Origin: an uncultured Thermoguttaceae bacterium
GTDB taxonomy: Bacteria > Planctomycetota > Planctomycetia > Pirellulales > Thermoguttaceae
DNA: 47,336 nt
Direction of reading: 5' to 3'
NCBI GenBank assembly: GCA_938042245.1
Contig: CALIRO010000043.1
Coordinates: 1 to 47,336 of the forward strand
Of the stretch, positions 40,368-47,336 are shown piece after piece. The notes beneath the pieces are model-generated. The model ran no database searches. It was not told the DNA's origin and saw only the letters and a program-made list of their open reading frames with translations. The position numbers and the translations under genes are program-made. Each line of letters begins with the position of its first letter. The first letter of the stretch is position 1.

Positions 40368-40781
40368 CCAGCACACAAATTTCACACTTTCCAAACCGCT
40401 CTAGGGAGACCTTCACACACAGGTCCCCAAAGAACCGGCCAAAGCACGGAGGTTGGATAGTGCGGAGGGGGCAGGTCAGAGTGGGGAAATTCAAAACAGG
40501 CAGTAGAAGGTGGGGGACTCCGAAGTTGGTAGGGCGTAAACACACAGCGCAGAAGACGGGGCACATCAGGCAGGGGGCAACGGGTAAAACTCCTATGGCA
40601 GACCTGTTCCCTCTAAGCTAGCTCCGATCAGCAAGCCCCCAATCCGGCATCAGCGGTCTGGGCTATGCAATCTGGGATCGGCGATAAATAATCAGCCAGA
40701 GCCGATCCGCACTTTGCGAATCTGCGCTGGCTGTTTTGGCGTCCCGCTCCGCTTCCCCGTCCAGCAGCGTCTGAACCGGTT
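40368..40781. other. Convergent gap ending in a terminator
   Basis: The 414 bases between the amidohydrolase stop and the rfbC stop hold the hairpin at 40693-40737 and an overlapping inverted repeat GGATCGGC/GCCGATCC (40675-40682, 40701-40708), which could form an alternative pairing. No gene is visible. Confidence 0.6.
40693..40737 (+). terminator. Hairpin terminator between the amidohydrolase and rfbC genes
   Basis: CAGCCAG (40693-40699) pairs with CTGGCTG (40727-40733); inside, GC/GC, GAT/ATC and CGCA/TGCG extend the stem with three mismatches. TTTT follows on the plus strand, so it best serves the amidohydrolase gene, though it lies more than 300 bases beyond its stop. Confidence 0.6.
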
Positions 40782-41336
40782 TTACTCGAAAAGGTCTGGT
40801 TGTTCTGCTAGCGGCGGCAAGTGGGCGTCTTTTTCTGAAAGGATTGCCTCTTCCTGGCGGATGGGCCAAGCAATCCCTAGGGCTGGGTCCTGCCAAAAGA
40901 TACCCCGTTCATGTTGGGGGCTGTAGTAGGCGCTGGTTTTATAATAGACCTGGGTATTCGGCTCCAGCACGGCAAACGCATGGGCAAAGCCTTCCGGCAC
41001 AAAAAGCTGCTGGCCTTCTTCCGCAGAAAGCACCACTGCTACATGCCGCCCGAAGGTGGGCGAACGGCGCCGCAAATCCACCACCACATCGAAGATCCCT
41101 CCCTGCAGTACCCAAATCAGCTTCGCTTGCGCCATCGGCGGTATCTGATAATGAAATCCTCGGACTACTCCCCGGTGTCGGGATAGGGAACAATTGTCCT
41201 GTACAAACTCTACGGAGATACCTGCCTCGGCAAATCGCTGCTTATGATACAACTGGCAGAAAAAACCCCGAGCGTCCGTAAACCGCTGGGGTACGATCAG
41301 CTTCACCTCTGGTATGGCCGTCGAAAACACTTCCAT
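40782..41336 (-). CDS. rfbC: dTDP-4-dehydrorhamnose 3,5-epimerase
   Basis: A 184-residue RmlC-type cupin that epimerises dTDP-4-keto-6-deoxyglucose at C3 and C5, the third step of dTDP-L-rhamnose synthesis in the cytoplasm. The catalytic His lies in VVRGFHYQ, and the substrate-binding and acid residues lie in FVPEGFAHAF and VYYKTSAYYSP. Length and order match the family. The start at 41336 (MEVFSTAIPEVKLI) has only a weak GGTG-like binding site, and translation may be coupled to rfbB, whose stop is 58 bases upstream. It is the last gene of the exopolysaccharide operon. rfbA and rfbD are not in the window. Confidence 0.94.
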   Translation of the reverse strand: MEVFSTAIPEVKLIVPQRFTDARGFFCQLYHKQRFAEAGISVEFVQDNCSLSRHRGVVRGFHYQIPPMAQAKLIWVLQGGIFDVVVDLRRRSPTFGRHVAVVLSAEEGQQLFVPEGFAHAFAVLEPNTQVYYKTSAYYSPQHERGIFWQDPALGIAWPIRQEEAILSEKDAHLPPLAEQPDLFE

Positions 41337-41394
41337 GGCTTGCTCAGCACCTTTCCACGAAAGCTATTTCTCTTCCAGGAAGCAGGGCCAGTGA

Positions 41395-42471
41395 TTACCG
41401 GTTCGGCTCGGTGGGGCCACGCAGCCCGAGCCGCTCTCGTCGGTATTTGCCGCTGCTGACCCGTTCGACCCACTGGCTGTTTTCCAGATACCATTGGACC
41501 GTGCGGCGCAAGCCGGTCGGGAAATCGATCCTCGGACGCCAACCCAATTCTTCTTGAATTTTCGTTGGGTCGATGGCATATCGGCGGTCGTGGCCGGGCC
41601 GGTCCATGACAAACGTAATGAGCGACTCGCATGGCCGATGGGGCAAATCAGGCCGGAGTTCATCCACAATCGCACAAATGCTCCGCACCACTTCCAGGTT
41701 GGTCCGTTCGCACCCCGCGCCGATGTTATAGGTCTGTCCGGGCCGACCCCCGGCCAGCACCATCCGAAGCGCCCGACAATGGTCTTCCACGTGAATCCAA
41801 TCCCGCACCTGCTGGCCGTCCCCATAGACCGGCAGGCGTTTTCCCTCCACAGCATTCAGGATCATCAGCGGAATCAGCTTTTCGGGGAACTGGTAGGGCC
41901 CATAATTATTTGTACAGTGCGTTACCAGCACCGGCAGCCCAAACGTATGGTAGTAGGCTCGGACAAAATGATCGCCCGCCGCCTTCGAAGCCGCATAGGG
42001 AGACCGGGGAGCATAGGCGGTTTTTTCGGTAAAGCGGCCCGTCGGGCCTAGGGCCCCATACACCTCGTCGGTCGAAACGTGCAGGAAGCGAAACTCTGTC
42101 TGCCGATCCGCTGGCAGTTGCCGCCAATATTGATAAGCCGCCTCCAAAAGCCGAAACGTACCGACCACATTGGTCTGTACGAACTCCGCTGGCCCGTCGA
42201 TCGACCGATCCACATGGGTTTCGGCGGCTAGGTTGACGATGGCGCGAACCTGATGCTCGGCTAGCAGCCGACTGACCAATCGGCTATCGCCAATATCACC
42301 CTGCACAAAATGATGCCGGGGATGCTCCAGCACCTCGGCCAAACTGTCTAGGTTGCCCGCATAGGTGAGCTTATCCAGGTTGACCAGATCATCTGATTCC
42401 TCGGCCAACCACTGGCGAACAAAATGACTGCCAATAAATCCCGCCCCACCGGTAACGAGGATAGCGCCCAT
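41395..42471 (-). CDS. rfbB: dTDP-glucose 4,6-dehydratase
   Basis: A 358-residue extended short-chain dehydrogenase that forms dTDP-4-keto-6-deoxyglucose, the second step of dTDP-rhamnose synthesis. The NAD-binding motif is VTGGAGFIGSHFV (residues 6-18). The active site shows VSTDEVYG and YAASK (the YxxxK pair), and NNYGPYQFPEKLIPLMI and YGDGQQVRDWIHVEDH are family signatures. The ATG at 42471 follows GGGGGATC by about 8 bases. It lies 22 bases downstream of the FemAB-like gene and 58 bases upstream of rfbC, so the three are one operon. The length is close to other RmlB proteins and nothing is missing. Confidence 0.96.
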   Translation of the reverse strand: MGAILVTGGAGFIGSHFVRQWLAEESDDLVNLDKLTYAGNLDSLAEVLEHPRHHFVQGDIGDSRLVSRLLAEHQVRAIVNLAAETHVDRSIDGPAEFVQTNVVGTFRLLEAAYQYWRQLPADRQTEFRFLHVSTDEVYGALGPTGRFTEKTAYAPRSPYAASKAAGDHFVRAYYHTFGLPVLVTHCTNNYGPYQFPEKLIPLMILNAVEGKRLPVYGDGQQVRDWIHVEDHCRALRMVLAGGRPGQTYNIGAGCERTNLEVVRSICAIVDELRPDLPHRPCESLITFVMDRPGHDRRYAIDPTKIQEELGWRPRIDFPTGLRRTVQWYLENSQWVERVSSGKYRRERLGLRGPTEPNR

Positions 42472-42493
42472 TGTTTGATCCCCCTTGAAATCT

Positions 42494-43675
42494 TCATGGT
42501 ATTCCTCGGACGATCCAGGGGCCGAGCAGTCGGCTGAGCCAGACGGGCAATCGCCGCCATAACCGAATGGCCAGGCTGAATCGGCCCGATTCCGGCCTCA
42601 TTTGGCCAATACTACCACGCCGCAAATAATACTGCCAGACCGCCTCAGCCGGTTGTGCCCCCCATTGCTTTTTGAATCGGTACGTTGGGCTATTAATCGT
42701 GGATCGGCCAAAATCGAAACACGGTTGGCCCCGCTGGATCGCTCGGCTGAGCAAATGCCAATACATAATCATATTAGCACAGGTGTAATTATATTTCCGA
42801 AGGGAGCTGGCGCTAGGCACTTCGGTCATCCCGGGGCCATGTACCAAAAGCGCCCCGGCGACTGCTTTGTCGCCCATGCGCACCACGCACAATTCCGCCT
42901 GGTTAGGAAACTCTTCCAAAATGGCCTGGAAAAGCCGACGGGGAAACACCGGCGTGCCCAGGTCCCGCATATTGTGGGCAAACACCCGGTAGAAATCCCT
43001 CAGCAACTCCAGCCTGCCCCAATGCACCGTTAGCTCCATCCGCTCCGCTTTGCGGACCTGGTTTCGCACTTTCGGATCGAATCGTTTCCAAAGCTCGTCG
43101 GCAGTGGACGGCAAGGCCAGACGCATATGTACCTTGCTAGTCAGTCGTTCGGTAAGCCGAGGATGTTCCACTGGGGTTTCATGCCGAAGTTCCAGGTACC
43201 GAACGTTGAGCCGATCGGCCAACTGAGCCGCCTCTTCCACCAATGCCTGAGCGACCTCATTGCTATCGGCCAGCACACCGCCGACATTCAAATAGGGCAA
43301 CCCGACCAAAAACCGTCCGAAAAGCAAGCTCCGCACATAGGCCAACGGCAAAAGGCCGACCAGTCGGCTGGGCCGCTCAAGCGTTTCTATTCTTTCGGCA
43401 GCAAGAGAACGCTCGGTTCTTTTGGCGGCAGGGGACCTATTGGCGCCGGTAGCTGATAATGGGAGTTCTGTTGACGGGCAGGGGGGGCTGGTCAGTGGTG
43501 TCGGTTGGCCGAGGGCTTCCAGGCAGTAGGGCCGATGCCCCATCGACCGCTGCAATACTCGAAGCCAGCCCGGCCATCGACTAGGCGACCGCTCCCCCCG
43601 CTGCTGCACATAGCCGTTCCAGACCGGGAGCCGATCGGCCAACTGAACCGCCTCCACCAGATGAACGCTGAACAT
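42494..43675 (-). CDS. FemAB-like GNAT protein of exosortase-associated loci
   Basis: A 393-residue protein of the FemAB/GNAT superfamily, related to the group found beside XrtA/PEP-CTERM exopolysaccharide genes. Visible signatures are LLPLAYVRSLLFGRFLVGLPYLNVGG, then LELRHE, the KVRNQVRKAERMELTVHWG segment and the C-terminal FDFGRSTINSPTYRFKKQWGA. It probably transfers an amino acid or acyl group to a glycan or peptide at the inner membrane, though its chemistry is not established. Residues 57-104 are a Pro/Ser/Arg-rich insertion between PYCLEALG and RPSRLVGLLPL that other members lack. I chose ATG at 43675 because GAAGGA lies 6-8 bases upstream; the longer frame has none. rfbB follows after 22 bases. 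A family A cluster lies just upstream. Confidence 0.87.
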   Translation of the reverse strand: MFSVHLVEAVQLADRLPVWNGYVQQRGERSPSRWPGWLRVLQRSMGHRPYCLEALGQPTPLTSPPCPSTELPLSATGANRSPAAKRTERSLAAERIETLERPSRLVGLLPLAYVRSLLFGRFLVGLPYLNVGGVLADSNEVAQALVEEAAQLADRLNVRYLELRHETPVEHPRLTERLTSKVHMRLALPSTADELWKRFDPKVRNQVRKAERMELTVHWGRLELLRDFYRVFAHNMRDLGTPVFPRRLFQAILEEFPNQAELCVVRMGDKAVAGALLVHGPGMTEVPSASSLRKYNYTCANMIMYWHLLSRAIQRGQPCFDFGRSTINSPTYRFKKQWGAQPAEAVWQYYLRRGSIGQMRPESGRFSLAIRLWRRLPVWLSRLLGPWIVRGIP

Positions 43676-43995
43676 TGACTTTCCTTCGCCCATCGGTTGC
43701 TCCGATTGAGAATCGGCCGGCCTCATAGCTCTATCGATCCAGACCACCTCCAACGCCTCTCCCGCCTGGGCAGAGGGGATTTATTTGCCTCTCCCCACCG
43801 CAAAAAATCGCCTCTCCCCACCGTGGGAGAGGCCGGCTTGGCCAAAGGCCAAGCCGGGTGAGGGGGCGCCCAGCACCGCCAACCTCCCGCCCCCAACTAC
43901 TCAGACAGCGGAGGTCCTGTGCACCCAATTTCCCCCTCAGTCGTCCTGCTTCGCAGGCCACCCTCTCCCGCCAGGGGAGAGGGGAGTTCGTCCCC
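43676..43995. other. Gap between the FemAB-like and glycosyltransferase genes, mostly repeat
   Basis: This 320-base gap inside the operon is largely family A repeats (43755-43866 and from 43933). There is no gene. Its length inside an otherwise tight operon suggests the repeats were inserted. Confidence 0.7.
43755..43866 (+). repeat. Family A repeat units, cluster 1
   Basis: A partial unit (CCTCTCCCGCCTGGGCAGAGG), a truncated CCTCTCCCCACCG and a full unit with the hairpin GGCTTGGCCAAAGGCCAAGCC and GGTGAGGGGG follow one another. Confidence 0.8.
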
Positions 43996-44031
43996 TCATT
44001 CTAACCCCCTCCCACAGTGGGCAGAGGGGGG
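43933..44031 (-). repeat. Family A repeat units, cluster 2, reaching into a gene
   Basis: CCCTCAG...GGCCACCCTCTCCCGCCAGGGGAGAGGGG and CCCCCTCCCACAGTGGGCAGAGGGG are two degenerate units. The second overlaps the last codons and the stop of the glycosyltransferase gene at 43996. Confidence 0.8.
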
Positions 44032-45189
44032 ATATTTGTTTCGGCTCAACAGTTCATCGTACACGGCGGCGACTTTGGCCATTCGGGCCTGGAAGCTGTA
44101 CCGGGTTTCGACGGTTTTTCGGCCTGCCAGGGCCAATCGGCCTCGGAGCTCCGGATCGGCCAGCATCCGGCGCATGGCCGCCGTCAAACCGGCCTGATCG
44201 CCCGGTTCGATCAAAAGGCCGTTCTGCTCCGGTTCGATCAAACGGGTTACCCCGGCAATCCGGGTGGCCAGCACCGGCACCTCCAAGGCCATCGCTTCCA
44301 AAAGCACATTGGGCAATCCCTCCCGGATGCTATTGGAGACAAATAGGTCCATTGCTTCGTACCAGGGGCGGGGATCGGTCTGATAACCGACCAGATGCAC
44401 CCGGTCAGTAATGCCTCGCTGGTTGGCCAGGTGGTGGAGCTGCTGCCGCTGCGGCCCATCACCTACCAGGAGCAATTCTACCGGCACTGCTTCCTGGTGA
44501 AGTTGGGCGATTGCTTCTATCAGCTTGGCCAGCCCCTTTTCTGGCGAAAGCCGACCCACATTGCCGACAACCAAAGCAGACGGCTCCAGCCCCAATCGCC
44601 GTTTGGCCTCTTCCGGGGGCAATCGGCGCTGGTATTCCGATAGATCCACGGCGTTTTCAATCACCACAGACCGCTCCGGCCGAACGCCCCACCGGATGCA
44701 TTCCGCCCTAAGGTCCTCGGAAACACAAATGACCCGTTCGTAAAACCGAAGCCAAAGTCGATCCAGCCGATAGTAGAGGCGAATCCGTCGGCCTTCTACT
44801 GTCCACCCATGCACCATACTGACCAGCCGGACCGGCCAGACCCGGCTCACCAGCAACCCCAGAAAATTCGTCTTATAATCATGGCCTTGCCAGATGGCCG
44901 GGCGCAGGCGTCGGCACACCCGGTACCCCGCCCCCAACACCCGGAAGTCCCAGGGCCCCCGATCCGGGATGCCGACCAGGGGAGCGTCCAACAGGGCTGC
45001 CTTTTGCCGAAGTTCCAAAAAGCCGGCGTCTCCCGGCGGATGCAAATACACACAAACCCCCCGATATCCATAGGGCTGGAGTCCCCGGGGCGAGCGTAAG
45101 ATGGTCTTTTCCGGCCCACCGCCCGGACCAGCCATCACCCGTACATGCAGGACAATCGGCTTTTCATGTCTGGAAAAATGGGAGAACAT
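43996..45189 (-). CDS. Glycosyltransferase family 4 protein, C-terminus supplied by a repeat
   Basis: A 397-residue GT-B glycosyltransferase that moves a sugar from a nucleotide donor to a lipid-linked glycan at the inner face of the membrane. The N-terminal motif HVRVMAGPGGGPEKTIL opens the acceptor half. The donor half shows VVGNVGRLSPEKGLAKLIEA, LLLVGDGPQRQQL and the E-x7-E element ISNSIREGLPNVLLEAMALE-type loop. The last dozen residues (YPPSAHCGRGLE) are encoded by a family A repeat, so the natural end probably lay near YDELLSR. The start at 45189 has no good binding site, and an ATG 18 codons later would cut the conserved HVRVM opening, so I keep the long form. Upstream lies another glycosyltransferase gene. 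Confidence 0.87.
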   Translation of the reverse strand: MFSHFSRHEKPIVLHVRVMAGPGGGPEKTILRSPRGLQPYGYRGVCVYLHPPGDAGFLELRQKAALLDAPLVGIPDRGPWDFRVLGAGYRVCRRLRPAIWQGHDYKTNFLGLLVSRVWPVRLVSMVHGWTVEGRRIRLYYRLDRLWLRFYERVICVSEDLRAECIRWGVRPERSVVIENAVDLSEYQRRLPPEEAKRRLGLEPSALVVGNVGRLSPEKGLAKLIEAIAQLHQEAVPVELLLVGDGPQRQQLHHLANQRGITDRVHLVGYQTDPRPWYEAMDLFVSNSIREGLPNVLLEAMALEVPVLATRIAGVTRLIEPEQNGLLIEPGDQAGLTAAMRRMLADPELRGRLALAGRKTVETRYSFQARMAKVAAVYDELLSRNKYPPSAHCGRGLE

Positions 45190-45267
45190 GAGGCGGAGGT
45201 TAGTCTGTCTAGACTGACTTTCCCTCTGGAGAGAAGGCGTTCCAGTGGGCGTTGGGAACAGACGGGG

Positions 45268-46593
45268 TTACAATCCTTCCTCTGCTTGAGGCCAGAGGCC
45301 TTCGAATATCCACTGTTCAAACAGGCGTGCTTTTGTATCCCAGGTTTCGGCTTCCAGGCGGCGACGGGCCTGGATCTGCTGGGGCGGCAGGCCCTCGGCC
45401 AATCGCCGCTGCACGGCCGACACAAAATCTTCCGCCGTTTCCGCCTCGTCTAGAGCGTCGGCCCAAGCCCCAGTGGCAGGCAAGCGCCGCACTACTACCG
45501 GTTTGCCGGTGGCCAGATATTCCAGCAGTTTCAACGGCTGCATGGCCCGGGTTACCGGCAAATCGGCATAGGGCATGATCAGCACATCGGCCAGTTGGGC
45601 CAATCGGGGCAGGCGCTGATAATCTACCGGCCCTGGCAAACGCAGCTTTGGCAGCTCCAGCAACCGGGGGTCTGGATCATCCGTCGGGCCAACCAGCAGG
45701 ATGGTTCCCTGAAGCAAGCCGGCGGCCAAACAGCTCAACCAATCCACATCCATGCGCCGATCCACCAGGCCCCAAAACACAATCCAAGGCCGTTCCAACC
45801 GGGCTAAACCCGGTAAGATCGCTTCGGGATCGATCCAGGCGGCGGCAGGCCCTTCGGAAGCCGACCGCTCGAACTCCTTTCCTCCCGCCACGGACTTCGG
45901 CAGCACCACTTCTCCGGGCCGCCAATGGTCCAGGTCCACCCCATGGGTCAAAAGCTTGGCCGATCGGCCAAACGAGGCCAGATGATCCTGCAAGGTCCGG
46001 CTGGCCGCTATCACAAGGTCTGCCCGCCGGATGACTTCCTGTTCCATTGGTTCAATGGCCCGATGATCCAGGCCTGGCCACTTGCTGAAATCATCCACAC
46101 AATAATAGACCCAGCGTGCCACCGGGAGCAGGCCCATCAGATCAGCCACCAGGGGCAAGGTGGTAACCGCCACCACTGGCCCCGGAGCCTGGCGCACCAT
46201 CGGTTCTAATGCTCGCAAAAGCAGTGCCCGATTGATTCGGCGGTGGCACGGTCGGCTAAACCAGGGCCACATCCAGGGATTAAGCACTACCGGATTGCCG
46301 GAACCTGGCCGAAAACCCACTTGCCCGGCCTTCTGTGCACTAGCAGGGGCGACTACCTTCCAGCCGAACCAGCTTTGCAGTTTCTCCCAGGCCCGTTTGC
46401 AGGTGGGCCAGTCCAACTGGGGCCGACGCATTCCGATGGTATTGACCCACCAGACCGGATATCGGCCCAGGAGCCGACGGACCAAATGTTGACAACTGGA
46501 CGGATGTCGAGCCCAGTCGTCGGAAAAGACCAGAAGCCCCGGCCGACCGGCAAACCGCCGATCAGCCAAGCATTTCATCGAAGCACTCGACAT
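45268..46593 (-). CDS. Glycosyltransferase (GT-B, exopolysaccharide locus)
   Basis: A 441-residue GT-B-type glycosyltransferase. The N-terminal half has LLVFSDDWARHPSSCQHLVRR-type and WVYYCVDDFSKWPGL motifs typical of transferases found in exosortase-linked polysaccharide loci. The donor half has PWIVFWGLVDRRMDVDWL and IMPYADLPVTRAMQPLKLLEYLATGKPVV, the family's nucleotide-sugar loop. The start overlaps the end of the upstream glycosyltransferase gene by 32 bases from 46593, or by 17 from ATG 46578; both are possible and neither has a strong binding site, so translation is probably coupled. It is the second of three transferases in the operon. Donor and acceptor are unknown. Confidence 0.88.
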   Translation of the reverse strand: MSSASMKCLADRRFAGRPGLLVFSDDWARHPSSCQHLVRRLLGRYPVWWVNTIGMRRPQLDWPTCKRAWEKLQSWFGWKVVAPASAQKAGQVGFRPGSGNPVVLNPWMWPWFSRPCHRRINRALLLRALEPMVRQAPGPVVAVTTLPLVADLMGLLPVARWVYYCVDDFSKWPGLDHRAIEPMEQEVIRRADLVIAASRTLQDHLASFGRSAKLLTHGVDLDHWRPGEVVLPKSVAGGKEFERSASEGPAAAWIDPEAILPGLARLERPWIVFWGLVDRRMDVDWLSCLAAGLLQGTILLVGPTDDPDPRLLELPKLRLPGPVDYQRLPRLAQLADVLIMPYADLPVTRAMQPLKLLEYLATGKPVVVRRLPATGAWADALDEAETAEDFVSAVQRRLAEGLPPQQIQARRRLEAETWDTKARLFEQWIFEGLWPQAEEGL

Positions 46594-47336
46594 ATTGCTG
46601 ATGCATAAGGCGTTGGGAAAACATCTCTTCTGCGCGGCGTCGGCCCGCCCGGCCCAATTGGCGTCGAAGCGGACTGTCGTGGGCTAACCGGAGCAGGCAG
46701 TCGGCCAAGTCGGCGTCATCGCCTGCCGGGCTTAAAAAGCCAGTCTGCCCGTGCAGGACCACCTCCGGCACGCCGCCCACCTTGGTCGCTACGACCGGTA
46801 ACTCGGCAGCCATCGCCTCGATCAGGGTAACCGGAATCCCCTCGCTGATGCTCGTCAGCAGGCAGACATCGGCGGCCCAGAGCAACTCCGGCACATCCTC
46901 CCGCTCGCCCAACAGGCGGACTGCCCCTTCCAGACGTTGGGCCTTGATCTCCGCTTCAATCACCTCTCGTTTTGGCCCATCGCCAACCAACAGCAGTTTG
47001 GCCTCCGGCACCTGGTGAACCAGTCGGGCCATCGTCCGAATCGCCGTGATATGATCCTTCAGGTAATCCAGCCGGGCTACCTGCACGATCACAACGTCCA
47101 GCTCGCTCAAGCCCAACGATTGCCGAACCGGCAGCCGGCGCTCCGGCCTGGGCGCAAAACGCTGGAGATCAACTCCATTGTAGATCACACGGATGCGATG
47201 GCGAGGCAGCCCTTCATTTCGCACTAGCGCCTCCCGGACCGCTTGGCCTACGGCGGTTACCCGATCCCGGCCCCGAAACGCCAATCGATTAAATACCATC
47301 CGCCGCCGCCGAGGATAATCCGGATACCACCGGCCA
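46562..47336 (-). CDS. Glycosyltransferase family 4 protein, cut by the window edge
   Basis: The C-terminal part of a GT-B glycosyltransferase. The frame stays open to the right end; codons before the first visible ATG read RWYPDYPRRRR and continue smoothly, so that ATG at 47299 is internal. About 257 residues are visible: NRLAFRGRDRVTAVGQAVRE, then VIYNGVDLQRF, VIVQVARLDYLKDHITAIR, LLLVGDGPKREVIEAEI and the donor loop LLTSISEGIPVTLIEAMAAELPVV. The protein is probably near 380 residues in full. It is the first visible gene of the minus-strand exopolysaccharide operon and its end overlaps the next transferase. Confidence 0.92.
   Translation of the reverse strand, partial: GRWYPDYPRRRRMVFNRLAFRGRDRVTAVGQAVREALVRNEGLPRHRIRVIYNGVDLQRFAPRPERRLPVRQSLGLSELDVVIVQVARLDYLKDHITAIRTMARLVHQVPEAKLLLVGDGPKREVIEAEIKAQRLEGAVRLLGEREDVPELLWAADVCLLTSISEGIPVTLIEAMAAELPVVATKVGGVPEVVLHGQTGFLSPAGDDADLADCLLRLAHDSPLRRQLGRAGRRRAEEMFSQRLMHQQYVECFDEMLG

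Overview
The window looks like a chromosomal piece of a planctomycete, most likely in the Pirellulales/Thermogutta neighbourhood. This is an inference from gene content, not from a marker gene. The clues are many large exported proteins of planctomycete type (DUF4838, DUF11 repeats, FG-GAP repeats, ADP-ribosylglycohydrolase with a signal peptide), a PurL with PurS-like domains fused to its N-terminus, a FemAB-like protein of the XrtA/exosortase type, fairly high GC, and clear AGGAG-type ribosome binding sites. I saw no rRNA, tRNA, CRISPR array, transposase or phage gene.

Layout. 1-12.6 kb is almost entirely on the minus strand: a cut-off helical-repeat lipoprotein-like or exported protein, a two-domain M16 zinc protease, a DJ-1/PfpI protein, a CoA-disulfide reductase fused to rhodanese, purL, tyrA and a cardiolipin synthase. 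12.6-28.2 kb is on the plus strand: a Gly/Pro-rich exported protein behind two tandem sigma-54-type promoters, an ADP-forming acyl-CoA synthetase followed by a lone acyl carrier protein, a DUF4838 glycoside-hydrolase-like protein, mtnA, and a copper/silver efflux group (Cys-rich exported protein, CusB-like adaptor with three metal-binding modules, CusA-like pump). 28.5-36.8 kb is on the minus strand: an exported ADP-ribosylglycohydrolase, a DUF11-repeat protein, bioB and an unrecognised exported protein. 37.0-40.4 kb is on the plus strand: an FG-GAP protein and an amidohydrolase. From 40.8 kb to the right edge a minus-strand exopolysaccharide operon holds three glycosyltransferases, a FemAB-like protein, rfbB and rfbC.

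The gaps between genes are rich in short dispersed repeats. Family A consists of CCCTCTCCC...GGTGAGGGG units. Family B consists of palindromes of the CATTCCCG...CGGGAATG type. Family C is a conserved tail that follows B in three places. Two family A copies reach into coding sequence: one lies in frame in the linker between the two PurS-like domains of PurL, and one supplies the C-terminal residues and stop codon of a glycosyltransferase. MtnA and the FemAB-like protein carry low-complexity insertions in similar loop positions.

The strongest candidates for something new are the duplicated sigma-54 promoter ahead of the ZraP-like Gly/Pro-rich protein with its structured leader, the repeat-derived protein segments, and the Cys-rich protein at the head of the metal efflux genes.
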